Origin: Prevotella sp. oral taxon 299 str. F0039
GTDB taxonomy: Bacteria > Bacteroidota > Bacteroidia > Bacteroidales > Bacteroidaceae
NCBI RefSeq assembly: GCF_000163055.2
Contig: NC_022111.1
Location: 620,001-684,000 of the forward strand
Reading direction: 5' to 3'
DNA: 64,000 nucleotides
Below are positions 1 to 8,774 of the stretch, piece by piece; the first letter of the stretch is position 1, and each line of letters begins with the position of its first letter. The notes under the pieces are model-generated. The model was not told the origin of the DNA, did not search any database, and saw nothing but the letters and a program-made list of their open reading frames with translations. A program made the translations under genes and the position numbers.

Positions 1-323
1 CCTTTTTGCATTGTGATGCACCAATATAAGTCACTTCCATCAACATTTTGAAGCTTAAACCTATTGAGTTTTGCTTGCACCTACTTTGAAAAGTTCGTTA
101 TTTTGCCATTGAAATGAGAGGGCGTTTTATCATATTTCAGAGCAAGACTCTTACACGAAGTGGTGTAATTAGGTTCGCTAAGAAAATAAGAAAGTACTTC
201 AATATAACGCTCTGCGCCCTTATCTTGAAGCAAACTCAACCACTCGTCTACTGATATTTCAACCTCATTACAACTATATTGGCCATTTTCAACAGCAACC
301 TTATATAATTTAAGAGTGTTCAT
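1..323 (-). pseudogene. Restriction-type N-terminal domain protein, interrupted by amber codon and cut by window edge
   Basis: An 80-codon reading frame starts at 323 and ends at a TAG at 83-81. The same frame stays open for another 26 codons to the left edge of the window, and that stretch reads like the natural continuation (about NRFKLQNVDGSDLYWCI). The N-terminal part resembles, from memory, the leading domain found on some Bacteroidetes HNH or McrB-type restriction proteins, with a small helical region followed by a short strand carrying YW. That family link is weak. I infer either a nonsense mutation in a longer gene or, less likely, a genuine 80-residue protein. No TAnnTTTG promoter element is visible just upstream. 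The rest of the gene lies outside the window. Confidence 0.45.
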
Positions 324-779
324 TTATTTTTCTTTGTTTTCTATTTATTCTATTCTTCATTAAAATAGCAAGTCAACCTAAGCATTCGTTATGATATATG
401 AAAAATATGTAGATCGTTCTAATATTGAAATAGATTGTTTAACTGCATCTATCCTCAACGCTCTTCTTGTAGAAAAAGAATGTTTTGAATATGTAATTAT
501 TTCCTACAAAGTTAATATTTTGAAACAAATAAAACAAAGAAATAAGGAGATAAAGATTTACCTCCTTTTCTTTACATTTTAATAACAATGACTTTACTGC
601 GCAATATCAATGCTTTTAGGTTGCAAAAGCATTGATATTCTTACCTAAAAGCAATGCTTTTATATAATGATTGCTATTCTCCCTGATCTATAGAGCAATA
701 TAGAATTAGTATTCTTTCTACACTTCTATTTCTTTTAAGAAAGTGAATTTAATTATTATTATTAATATTAAAGGGTAGT
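324..779. other. Non-coding stretch with hairpin repeat
   Basis: I find no convincing gene here. A 63-codon frame at 391-582 has no recognisable features and I do not accept it. The notable content is the hairpin repeat at 603-662, listed separately. The rest is AT-rich spacer leading to the promoter of the next gene. Confidence 0.6.
603..662. repeat. Hairpin repeat, copy 1 of a dispersed family
   Basis: Perfect 15-nt inverted repeat at 603-617 and 625-639 (arm AATATCAATGCTTTT, 7-nt loop), followed at 646-662 by a second short palindrome, TAAAAGC-AAT-GCTTTTA. Related sequence rich in CAATGCTTTT and CCTAAAAGCA recurs near 40984-41075 and 51955-52057, so this looks like a degenerate dispersed intergenic element rather than a simple terminator. 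There is no clean T-tract after the first stem. Confidence 0.55.
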
Positions 780-796
780 ATGTCATTGAATTATAC

Positions 797-804
797 TACT
801 TTTG
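797..804 (+). promoter_or_regulatory. -7 promoter element
   Basis: TACTTTTG matches the Bacteroidetes TAnnTTTG element. It lies between the in-frame ATG at 780 and the ATG pair at 822/825, so it argues for the downstream start of the following gene. Confidence 0.5.
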
Positions 805-821
805 TAATATTAAATATAGTT

Positions 822-1418
822 ATGATGAAAAGAAATATAATAAGCTCAATGTTATTCTTGTGTTCTTGTATGTGCACTATTTCAGCTCAAACGCCAACAA
901 GTAATAAGCCAGAAACACTTGGAAATAAGATTTCTAAAATATTAAACAAAGCGAGAAAAACTGCAAATAAAGTTGGAAAACAAGTGGGGTATACCCTAGA
1001 TGCAGATGGACGTTTGAATAAAGAAAACGACCTTATAAAGGTTAACGGCTTATATTATATGCCACTATACACGGTAAACCTATATCAAGGTAAAGAAGCT
1101 GCAGAGTTTAAAGACTTTGTTCGAAAGAAATTTGTGGAGAAATATCCTCATACTAAACTGCAAAGTGTGGTGATTCCTCAAACAGATTGGTTGCACGAAC
1201 CAGTGGAAAAGGGCGATGTTATTGTTGGTTATTTGCAAACGATGTATTGTTATGCTATTGCGCAAGATGGTGAAGAGGGATATATTAACGCAAAATTCAC
1301 CTTTCAACGATATAGAGAAGTGGGAGGAGAATATCAACCTTTGCAAGAGAAATGGCCTAAGTGGGAACGCACAGATGTGCTTTCTGATAAGGTATATAAT
1401 AAGTTGTTGACAAAATAA
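822..1418 (+). CDS. Small secreted protein of unknown function
   Basis: About 198 residues. The start is placed at the ATG-ATG pair 822/825 rather than the in-frame ATG at 780. A -7 element lies between them, and the shorter form begins with a clean signal peptide (MKRNIISSMLFLCSCMCTIS, cleavage probably near SAQT). The mature protein has a lysine-rich helical segment (residues about 30-55), then a mixed alpha/beta region with the phrases NGLYYMPLYTVNLY and a C-terminal FQRYREVGGEYQPLQEKWP. It probably acts in the periplasm or is surface-exposed. I do not recognise the family. It appears to be a single-gene unit; the next gene starts more than 300 bp away with its own promoter. Confidence 0.7.
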   Translation: MMKRNIISSMLFLCSCMCTISAQTPTSNKPETLGNKISKILNKARKTANKVGKQVGYTLDADGRLNKENDLIKVNGLYYMPLYTVNLYQGKEAAEFKDFVRKKFVEKYPHTKLQSVVIPQTDWLHEPVEKGDVIVGYLQTMYCYAIAQDGEEGYINAKFTFQRYREVGGEYQPLQEKWPKWERTDVLSDKVYNKLLTK

Positions 1419-1748
1419 TAGTTGTTAATAGAGTGTAGAACAGAATTTTATTGCTTCATTTTTATATTGATATATGATGTTATAAGACTCTGATTTTCAG
1501 AAGAAAATAAAAGTATATAAAATTTTTTTATGTCTATGCTGTATTCAGTTAACAACTTGGGTGGAGCTGAATGTAAAATAGATACAGATTTATTTAAATT
1601 CTTTATTTTAAATAGTTGCAAATGAGTTGTAAAATAAGTAGTATTGAAATAAAATTACATTGATAATAAGAACAGTTCTAATATTATCTATAATTTATAT
1701 TGTTTTTTGTATCTTTGCATTGATAGGAATAAAGATATTGACGAAAAG
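1419..1748. other. Intergenic region with promoter for the tubulin/actin operon
   Basis: No credible gene. A 31-codon frame at 1530-1625 has no recognisable features. The only clear signal is a -7 element, TATCTTTG, at 1710-1717, which lies upstream of the chosen start of the lipoprotein at 1749. I see no good -33 TTTG at the right distance and no strong terminator for the preceding gene. Confidence 0.55.
1710..1717 (+). promoter_or_regulatory. -7 promoter element for vWA/tubulin/actin operon
   Basis: TATCTTTG matches TAnnTTTG. It sits 31 nt upstream of the ATG at 1749 and overlaps the in-frame ATG at 1707, which excludes the longer start. Confidence 0.55.
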
Positions 1749-3248
1749 ATGAAAAATAGTTGTTTCAAAATGCAGTATTTATTCTTTGCTTTCGCCTTAT
1801 TTACTGCATTCTCATGCGGAAATAGCAAAGAAAAAGAACTTGATCGACTTGTTGTTAGTTTAGCTTCAGAAGATAAAGAGATAGACTCTAAAGACTGGCA
1901 AGAAATTATTTCACTCATTAATTCAGATAAAAGAACATTTAATGACTTTTGTAATTCAAATGGAGATGTTGATGAAGCGAAGCTCAAAAGCTATATTGTT
2001 GACTTAATGAATGGCCGTCGTCCCTCTGTGGAAGTAAGCTTTGTGGGTGTTGGAAAAGAGCAAAATGTGAAGGTAAACTTCTACTTAGAACGCTCAGGAA
2101 GTATGATTCCATACGATGATGTGAATGGAAATGGTAACTTTAAAGCAGCTATTGTGCAGCTATTAAACAACCTTCCTGGCGATGTAAATAACAATAAAAT
2201 ATACGTTGTAAATAGCACTATCAACGAATATCCAGAGGGCTTCTCTAAGTTTTTGACTGATACTAACATTTTTGAGGCAACTAAAAACATAGGAGATCCA
2301 AGCTATACCAACTTTAGTGAGATATTTAAAACATTGTTGAACAACACAAAAAGCAATGAATTAAGTATTCTTGTGTCGGATATGATTTATTCAACTAAAG
2401 AGATGTCTGTAGTAAATCCTGAGAAAATCTTTAATGAAATAAAAGGTATGACCCATGCAGTTTTCAATAATATCGTTAAAACAAAATCGATGCTTATATT
2501 GAAAATGCAAGGCTCTTACAATGGTTCTTACTACACGTATAACTCTCCCAATAAAGGAATAGCATATCAAGGCGAACGTCCATACTATATTGTTATAGTA
2601 GGAGATAACGCTCTTCTTGCAAGAATTTCAAAAGATAAGAATTATAGTTCGTTTAGAGATTTTGCTAACTTACCAGGTTTTCAAGAACAATATCTGTTTG
2701 AAACATCAGGCATTTATCGTCCTTACTACTCATTTTTGTTAAGTAATAGCTTAATAAAAGGCCGTTTCCGTCCTGAACACAATCAAGCTAATAGCATTAC
2801 AAATATCGAAGATTTAGAGGCAGATAAAGAGAGTGGGGAGCTTGATTTGGTGTTGGCTGTAGATTTAAACAATATGTTTATCAACAAAAACTATCTTGTT
2901 AATCCTCGCAATTATGAAGTTATTGCAGACGATGAGATACAAATTAAAGCCATAAAACCAATTACAGATAGCGACAGATTACCTGCTGAAAAGAAATACT
3001 TATCTACTGCAACGCATCTATTTGTATTGTCTGCAAAGGAAATATCACACGAACAAGAAGTAAAAATACGACTTATTAATAACTTCCCACAATGGGTTTA
3101 TACTTCATCTACAGACGATGATAGTCAACCAAACAGCACAACTACATTTGCGTTGAAATACTTGTTGCAGGGAATATACGATTCTTATAAAAAGAATTCG
3201 GTTGGAGTTCCTTATTACTTCGAATTAAATATGAACTTAAAAAAATAA
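1749..3248 (+). CDS. vWA-like lipoprotein, first gene of the tubulin/actin operon
   Basis: 499 residues from the ATG at 1749. The N-terminus is a lipoprotein signal with the acceptor cysteine at position 23 (FTAFSC), so the protein is probably envelope-anchored. Residues about 105-245 look like a von Willebrand A fold: a strand followed by the MIDAS-like loop ERSGSM (residues 114-119), a candidate second motif threonine at 187 (SYTNFSEIF) and a third motif aspartate at 211 (LVSDM). The first MIDAS aspartate (DxSxS) is replaced by glutamate. The C-terminal half has beta-rich segments I cannot assign. It is followed 12 nt later by a membrane protein, then by tubulin-like and actin-like genes, so it may be the external sensing or adhesion component of that complex. 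The vWA call is by motif, not by search. Confidence 0.65.
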   Translation: MKNSCFKMQYLFFAFALFTAFSCGNSKEKELDRLVVSLASEDKEIDSKDWQEIISLINSDKRTFNDFCNSNGDVDEAKLKSYIVDLMNGRRPSVEVSFVGVGKEQNVKVNFYLERSGSMIPYDDVNGNGNFKAAIVQLLNNLPGDVNNNKIYVVNSTINEYPEGFSKFLTDTNIFEATKNIGDPSYTNFSEIFKTLLNNTKSNELSILVSDMIYSTKEMSVVNPEKIFNEIKGMTHAVFNNIVKTKSMLILKMQGSYNGSYYTYNSPNKGIAYQGERPYYIVIVGDNALLARISKDKNYSSFRDFANLPGFQEQYLFETSGIYRPYYSFLLSNSLIKGRFRPEHNQANSITNIEDLEADKESGELDLVLAVDLNNMFINKNYLVNPRNYEVIADDEIQIKAIKPITDSDRLPAEKKYLSTATHLFVLSAKEISHEQEVKIRLINNFPQWVYTSSTDDDSQPNSTTTFALKYLLQGIYDSYKKNSVGVPYYFELNMNLKK

Positions 3249-3260
3249 CAATATAATTAA

Positions 3261-3704
3261 ATGAAGAATTTAATACTGCTAGTGTTTGGTGTTGTTATAA
3301 CACTTGTTTTGGTGCTTTTCTCATCACATATCTATGAGGCTTTGTACTATGAACGTGCTTTCTCTGATGCAATGTATAATGGAAACGTCTATTTTATGAT
3401 TGCTTTGTTTAGCTCAATTATACTTTGGGTAATGGCAGTTATTTACTATTATGTCATCAATTCGGTTCGTTTTAGCCGTTGGTATCATTGGTTAGTGATG
3501 TTATTAGGTGCTTCTTGCTTAGCAACAATAGTGAACTACTATTATGCAAAGAGTATCTTTACAGTTGATAAGCTAGATTTCTCACTTCAGTTATTTAACT
3601 TCTCTGTTGTTGAAACCATATTAAATATGGTGTTGTTTATTGTTATTTCATTCTCAATACGTTGGTGGTCGTCTAATTGTAGACATACTCCTATTCCAGA
3701 ATAA
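3261..3704 (+). CDS. Four-helix integral membrane protein of the tubulin/actin operon
   Basis: 147 residues. Hydrophobic segments at about 4-22, 43-65, 73-92 and 115-135 suggest four membrane spans with short loops. There is no recognisable catalytic motif. Spacing is tight on both sides (12 nt after the lipoprotein, 4 nt before the tubulin-like gene), so co-transcription is very likely. A plausible role, inferred only from order, is to connect the vWA-like lipoprotein with the cytoplasmic nucleotide-binding proteins encoded downstream. I do not recognise the family. Confidence 0.65.
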   Translation: MKNLILLVFGVVITLVLVLFSSHIYEALYYERAFSDAMYNGNVYFMIALFSSIILWVMAVIYYYVINSVRFSRWYHWLVMLLGASCLATIVNYYYAKSIFTVDKLDFSLQLFNFSVVETILNMVLFIVISFSIRWWSSNCRHTPIPE

Positions 3705-3708
3705 TATT

Positions 3709-5253
3709 ATGCGTTTGTTTCTATTTCTAGTTGGTGGGACTGGTTCAAGAGTGTTGCGTCCCCTTGTTATGCAGTTTGCTGCAGGTGTTAGACCACTCGA
3801 TAACAATGGTAAAGAAATACCTTTAGAGGTTGTACCCATTATTATAGACCCTCATAAAGCAAATGAAGACCTTAAAAGAACAGATAGTTTATTGCGTTCT
3901 TATAAGTCTATCAGAAGGTCGATATATGGTGAAAATGTAGAAGTTGGAAATGGATTCTTTTCAACAAAGATATCAACTTTGGCAGATATCATACCCAATG
4001 GTTCTACACTTAGTGATACCTTTCTTCTTAATTTAGGAGCTGTTGAATCTACAAAGTTTAAAGATTTTATTGCTTATAACACGTTAGACACCGCTAACCA
4101 GGCATTGTGTTCAATGATGTTCTCTGATTATCAACTTGAAACAAAAATGGATATAGGTTTCGTTGGTAGTCCTAATATCGGAAGTGTAGCACTTAATCAG
4201 CTTAAAGATAGCGAAGAATTCAGACAATTTGCTAACGTATTCCAAAGCAATGATCGTATCTTTGTGGTCAGTTCTATATTCGGTGGAACAGGTGCAGCAG
4301 GCTATCCTGTGATCGTAAAGAATATAAGAAACGCAGCAAATAATAGCAACTTGAGTAATAGAGGTAGTTTAAGAGATGCCAAAATAGGTGCATTAACGGT
4401 GCTACCTTACTTCAATATACAACAAGATGAGAATAGTCCTATCTCACGAGCCGACTTCATTTCAAAAACAAAGTCGGCATTGTTTTATTATCACGACAAT
4501 CTAACAGGATTGAAACAAAATGGAATAGACCTACCACTTTCAAAGGTAAACGCTTGTTATTATTTAGGAGATGAGGTTCCAAGTAATCCTTATTATAATG
4601 ATCCAGGAGAGGATGGACAACGCAACGATGCTCATATTGTAGAGTTTGTTGGTGCTCTTTCGGTGCTTGACTTCTTGCAAATAGCTGATGAAGACCTATT
4701 AACTATGGACGGAAATGCCCGTAATCCTATTTATAAAGAATATGGATTATCGTTTGATAAACAAACAATTTCATTGAAAGATCTTGGTTTATCGAGTCGT
4801 GCATTAGTGAATAAGCAGCTAATTAAATTCCATTTAGCTTATATGTATTTAACACATCAATTGAAAGAGGATATCGGACGTGGTTATACTCAAGATGAAC
4901 CAGTTATTGGAAAGAGCTTTTTATCAACCACATTCTACACTACTTTAATGGCAGATTTCTTCGTTTCATATCGTCAATGGTTAAAAGAATTGGCAGGAAA
5001 TCAAAGAAGTTTCGTCCCATTTAACCTCGCAACAGACAAGTTAAGCGATGTAGTTACAGACATTTCACCTAAAACAGGATTGTTTAAGTCGGCAATTAAC
5101 TATAAAAATGTATTGTCTTCATTAAACAAAGAGAGTTTGCAATCGGTAAAGAATGGTTCTTTAAAAGAGCAAACACCAAGCTATAAGCTATTCACTCTCT
5201 TAAATATTGCATTAGATAAGTTGGTGGATGAGAAATACGAAGCAATCGTTTAA
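3709..5253 (+). CDS. Tubulin/FtsZ-like GTPase
   Basis: 514 residues from the ATG at 3709; an in-frame upstream ATG at 3640 lies inside the preceding gene and is less likely. The N-terminus LFLVGGTGSRVLRPLVMQF (residues 5-23) looks like the first nucleotide-binding loop of the tubulin superfamily, and IFGGTGAAG (190-198) corresponds to the tubulin signature GGGTGSG with substitutions. The body is longer than FtsZ (about 320-400 residues), and I see no FtsZ-type C-terminal peptide, so this is not the division protein. From memory it resembles the Tubulin_2 or FtsZ-like families that Makarova and Koonin described together with vWA proteins. It probably binds GTP and may polymerise. The next gene encodes an actin-fold protein. 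Confidence 0.7.
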   Translation: MRLFLFLVGGTGSRVLRPLVMQFAAGVRPLDNNGKEIPLEVVPIIIDPHKANEDLKRTDSLLRSYKSIRRSIYGENVEVGNGFFSTKISTLADIIPNGSTLSDTFLLNLGAVESTKFKDFIAYNTLDTANQALCSMMFSDYQLETKMDIGFVGSPNIGSVALNQLKDSEEFRQFANVFQSNDRIFVVSSIFGGTGAAGYPVIVKNIRNAANNSNLSNRGSLRDAKIGALTVLPYFNIQQDENSPISRADFISKTKSALFYYHDNLTGLKQNGIDLPLSKVNACYYLGDEVPSNPYYNDPGEDGQRNDAHIVEFVGALSVLDFLQIADEDLLTMDGNARNPIYKEYGLSFDKQTISLKDLGLSSRALVNKQLIKFHLAYMYLTHQLKEDIGRGYTQDEPVIGKSFLSTTFYTTLMADFFVSYRQWLKELAGNQRSFVPFNLATDKLSDVVTDISPKTGLFKSAINYKNVLSSLNKESLQSVKNGSLKEQTPSYKLFTLLNIALDKLVDEKYEAIV

Positions 5254-5283
5254 TATTTAAGAAACACGTAAAAAGGAAGCAAA

Positions 5284-8200
5284 GTGAGCAAAATATTATC
5301 ATATAATAAGAAGACAACAGGAGAAGGTTGGATATCTTTACACAACCAATATGGCGCAGACGAGATCAGTATGATTATCGATCCGAATGCTGGTTTGAGT
5401 CAAAAACCACGTACAGCGATACCTTCTCCATTTGCACAAATGGACCTTGTTAAGAATGCTTTCAATCGTTTAGCGATGTCAACTACATTAGAAGGAGAAG
5501 TGATGGATAAGCTTCTTGTGTCTAATGCGTTAGATATTGCTCAGCTATTCTTTAACTTTGGTGAGATGAAAAACCAACTACGAGTGGTTGAATGGAACAA
5601 AGATAAGGCATTGTCAGACTTAAAAAACAACGTACAACACGCCCTTTTAGGTGAAACAATATCGATGTTTTTAGAGCAAGATAAAGAGGCTTTTAACTTT
5701 GATAAGTTTGATAAACTCTACTTCTTGTTATATGAAAACAAGGTAATAGGCTCTACTTCGCCCATTACTTTGTTCATGGCTACACCCAATGCACAGGTTG
5801 GAAAGTATCCAGTAACAGTAGAACAAAATATCAAATTATTTGATACTGTTCGTCATTTGCATTGTAGAGATACTCGATTTATAAAGTATCTTTATGCTAT
5901 GTTCAACGCTTATCCACAGTTAAAGCAATGTTGTGGGGAAGTGAATGCTTATCTTGTGAGAGTATTTGAATTGCTCTCTGCAGAGATTCGCAATGAGATT
6001 TTAACAGAAATAGGCAATCCTACATCTTTAGACTTAGAGAATATCGAGAAAGCTAAGCTCTTCTTGCAAACCAACTATTTGGCTATTGATGGCGGAGTGC
6101 AAATCTTTGGTATTCCATTTTATGGTCTTCGACAAGAGGATGTGTTAGATGGTATTGCCTCAAGTGACTTTGTTATTAACACAAAGAAGGCACAAAATGA
6201 GCCTTTACCACTTGTTTTACAAAACAACTTATCGTCTTATCAAAGTGTACCTTATAAGTATATTACAGGCAATTGGGACGATAAACAACAGATTTCGTAT
6301 ACAGATTATGCGGTAGAACCATCAAAACGCACCCTACCAGGAACGTCTCATGTTTATCCTTGGCTAACAGATGACGACTTCTTTCAGCCTTCTCTCATCA
6401 AACTTGATTATACATTAAATAGAGATTGCTATTTCGATGGCAACCTATCTCTATCTACTAAGGATGTAGATGATAACGATTTCTTGATTCCTATAAAGCC
6501 TTTGTTTTTTAAATACTTTGATATTGAAGACCTAAAGGGTAAGATTGGCGGATTACCTAAGTTTGAAATGCGTCATGAAAAAATAGGAGGTAATGAGGCT
6601 TTAACTGCTATTCTGCGAATTCCAGTGAAGAAAGAAGGAGGTTTTATCACATTAAAGCGTACCTACCTCAAAGCAATTGATAACAATTATGCTTACGACC
6701 GCAAGAATGATAAAGGCTATTTCGTGAATATTGCCTTTACATTAAACCTCTTCCCATTTATTAAAACAGAAGGAATAAACCACTATAATGTTCAGTTAAT
6801 TGATAGAGCTTTAGGCGATTTCGATAATCATGGCATTGGTTTGTCATTCTATAAAGAGACTGAAGCTGAGGCTTTAGATGCCCAAAAGGTAAATATTCGA
6901 GAAAGAAGTTATAAGAAAGAGAAGCGTGTAGGCTCTTCTTATTATAAGGTAGATGATAACTTCGATTATATACTTGTAAACCTATCAAGTAGTAATTCGT
7001 CTACACCTATCGAGGGAGTAATATGCCCTAATTGGACAAGTTATATCCCAGGACACGATAGTTACACCTTTGCAGTAGACTTTGGAACAACCAATACTCA
7101 CGTAGAAAGCATGCAGGCAGGTGCTTTACCACAACCTCTTATGTTGAATAGTGTGGCTGTTGAGAAGATGGTTGCAACCCTATATAATGGCTCAAGCATT
7201 TTATATGATGTTATTTTGAAACAAGAATTCTTACCAAAATGCATCGGAGAAGATTATTGTTTCCCACAAAGAACAGTATTAAGTGAAAGCGAACGCCTTG
7301 ATATTGTTAGTATAGATCATCTCGTTCCATTAGGAGATACCAACATTCCGTTTATATATGAGAAGGAATCTGTCGGCTATGGCAACAACATTGTCACAGA
7401 TTTAAAATGGTCGGTAGAGCTTTCTTCGAGCAAGAGAGTAAAGGCATTCCTAACCGAACTCGCTTTATTAATGCGTACAAAGGTACTTTTAGAGCATGGA
7501 GATTTAAGCAAGATATCTCTTGTTTGGTTCTATCCTCTTTCTATGAAGATCGGAAATGTGCGTAAATTAGGAGAGATGTGGGAGTCTATTTTTGCTGAAG
7601 TCTTTGGCGTACAGGCAAGCAATAGCAACCTAATACACATGCCCGAATCGGTTGCTCCTTATTATTTCTATAAAAATTTAGGAACCTTTAGAGGTGCAGC
7701 TTCAACCGTTGCAAGTATTGATATCGGTGGAGGTTCGAGCGATATTGCCATCTTTAAAGGTACAGAGGCACAGCCATTACTTCTTTCTTCATTTAGATTT
7801 GCAGCTAATGCGCTATTTGGAGACGGCTTTTCTGATATCCCAAGAGGTAACAGAAATCCAATGGTTACAACCTATGTCAACTACTTTAAGCGTTTATTTG
7901 ATGCTGATGACGATAAGTATGGAGAACTAAATGGCATATTAGACGATATTACAGAGAAGCAAAAGAGTGACGAGATCAACGCCTTCCTCTTCTCAATTAT
8001 CAACAATCAGGCAGTTCTTGGAAACGACATATTCTCGTATAATAAACGACTTAACGAAGATGCGCATCGCAAAATCATCTTCCTTTATTTCTATTCAGCT
8101 CTTATTTATTATGTAGCTAATCTAATGAAGCATCATAATATCGATAAACCTCGTAACGTGATGTTCAGCGGAACAGGTAGTAAAGTTTTAGATATTGTTG

Positions 8201-8760
8201 GTAGTCAACGTGATTTAGATATGATGACACAGGCTATTTTCGAACGAGTTTATAACGAAACATATACCGATAGCACTTTCTCTGTGGTAATGGAGCGTCG
8301 TGAACCAAAGCAAATAACATGTCGTGGTGCATTGATGCAGATGAAAGATCCAACAGGAACTCAGCTCATTAACGAGCTAAATAACATCATGGATGGTTTC
8401 GATAATACCATAAAAGTAAACTATTCTTTGTTAGATAAAGAGCATTTAACCTATGGTGATATGGATGATACAGCCATTCAGCAAGCCGTGATCACTAAAG
8501 TAAAAGAGTTTAACAGTTTCTTTATCGAGCTTTGCGATGCTCTTCGAGTTGTTGATAGATTCTTGGTTGATAACCAATCTTATCAAAAGTTCAAAGCAAT
8601 AGTTAACAATGATCTCGATCATCATTTAGTAACTGGCTGGAACTTCATTAATAAGAATGCCCAAGATAAGAATAAAGAAGACATCATTGAAGATACAATG
8701 TTCTTCTATCCAATCATTGGAACCATTCGAGATAACTTGATAGAAGGATTAACCAACTAA
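5284..8760 (+). CDS. Large actin/Hsp70-fold ATPase with long unknown N-terminal region
   Basis: 1158 residues from a GTG start at 5284, preceded by a purine-rich AAAAGGAAG. The actin/Hsp70 nucleotide-binding elements are clear but begin only at residue 596: phosphate-1 loop FAVDFGTTNTHVES (about 597-610), phosphate-2 loop SIDIGGGSSDIAIF (about 812-825) and an adenosine-type motif VMFSGTGSK (about 959-967). The first 590 residues are beta-rich in places and match nothing I know. The C-terminal 150 residues are helical. It lies 30 nt after the tubulin-like gene and 14 nt before the coiled-coil gene. I infer an ATP-driven partner of the tubulin-like protein. It is not DnaK: the order, length and lack of a substrate-binding lid differ. 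A relation to SrfB-type proteins is possible but unproven. Confidence 0.7.
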   Translation: MSKILSYNKKTTGEGWISLHNQYGADEISMIIDPNAGLSQKPRTAIPSPFAQMDLVKNAFNRLAMSTTLEGEVMDKLLVSNALDIAQLFFNFGEMKNQLRVVEWNKDKALSDLKNNVQHALLGETISMFLEQDKEAFNFDKFDKLYFLLYENKVIGSTSPITLFMATPNAQVGKYPVTVEQNIKLFDTVRHLHCRDTRFIKYLYAMFNAYPQLKQCCGEVNAYLVRVFELLSAEIRNEILTEIGNPTSLDLENIEKAKLFLQTNYLAIDGGVQIFGIPFYGLRQEDVLDGIASSDFVINTKKAQNEPLPLVLQNNLSSYQSVPYKYITGNWDDKQQISYTDYAVEPSKRTLPGTSHVYPWLTDDDFFQPSLIKLDYTLNRDCYFDGNLSLSTKDVDDNDFLIPIKPLFFKYFDIEDLKGKIGGLPKFEMRHEKIGGNEALTAILRIPVKKEGGFITLKRTYLKAIDNNYAYDRKNDKGYFVNIAFTLNLFPFIKTEGINHYNVQLIDRALGDFDNHGIGLSFYKETEAEALDAQKVNIRERSYKKEKRVGSSYYKVDDNFDYILVNLSSSNSSTPIEGVICPNWTSYIPGHDSYTFAVDFGTTNTHVESMQAGALPQPLMLNSVAVEKMVATLYNGSSILYDVILKQEFLPKCIGEDYCFPQRTVLSESERLDIVSIDHLVPLGDTNIPFIYEKESVGYGNNIVTDLKWSVELSSSKRVKAFLTELALLMRTKVLLEHGDLSKISLVWFYPLSMKIGNVRKLGEMWESIFAEVFGVQASNSNLIHMPESVAPYYFYKNLGTFRGAASTVASIDIGGGSSDIAIFKGTEAQPLLLSSFRFAANALFGDGFSDIPRGNRNPMVTTYVNYFKRLFDADDDKYGELNGILDDITEKQKSDEINAFLFSIINNQAVLGNDIFSYNKRLNEDAHRKIIFLYFYSALIYYVANLMKHHNIDKPRNVMFSGTGSKVLDIVGSQRDLDMMTQAIFERVYNETYTDSTFSVVMERREPKQITCRGALMQMKDPTGTQLINELNNIMDGFDNTIKVNYSLLDKEHLTYGDMDDTAIQQAVITKVKEFNSFFIELCDALRVVDRFLVDNQSYQKFKAIVNNDLDHHLVTGWNFINKNAQDKNKEDIIEDTMFFYPIIGTIRDNLIEGLTN

Positions 8761-8774
8761 GAATTAACGAGATA

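Noticed and set aside
391..582. 63-codon ORF on the plus strand
   Set aside because: No recognisable motif, no promoter element in a fitting place, AT-driven composition and overlap with nothing conserved.
1530..1625. 31-codon ORF in the spacer before the lipoprotein gene
   Set aside because: Too short, no family resemblance and no upstream signal; likely chance.
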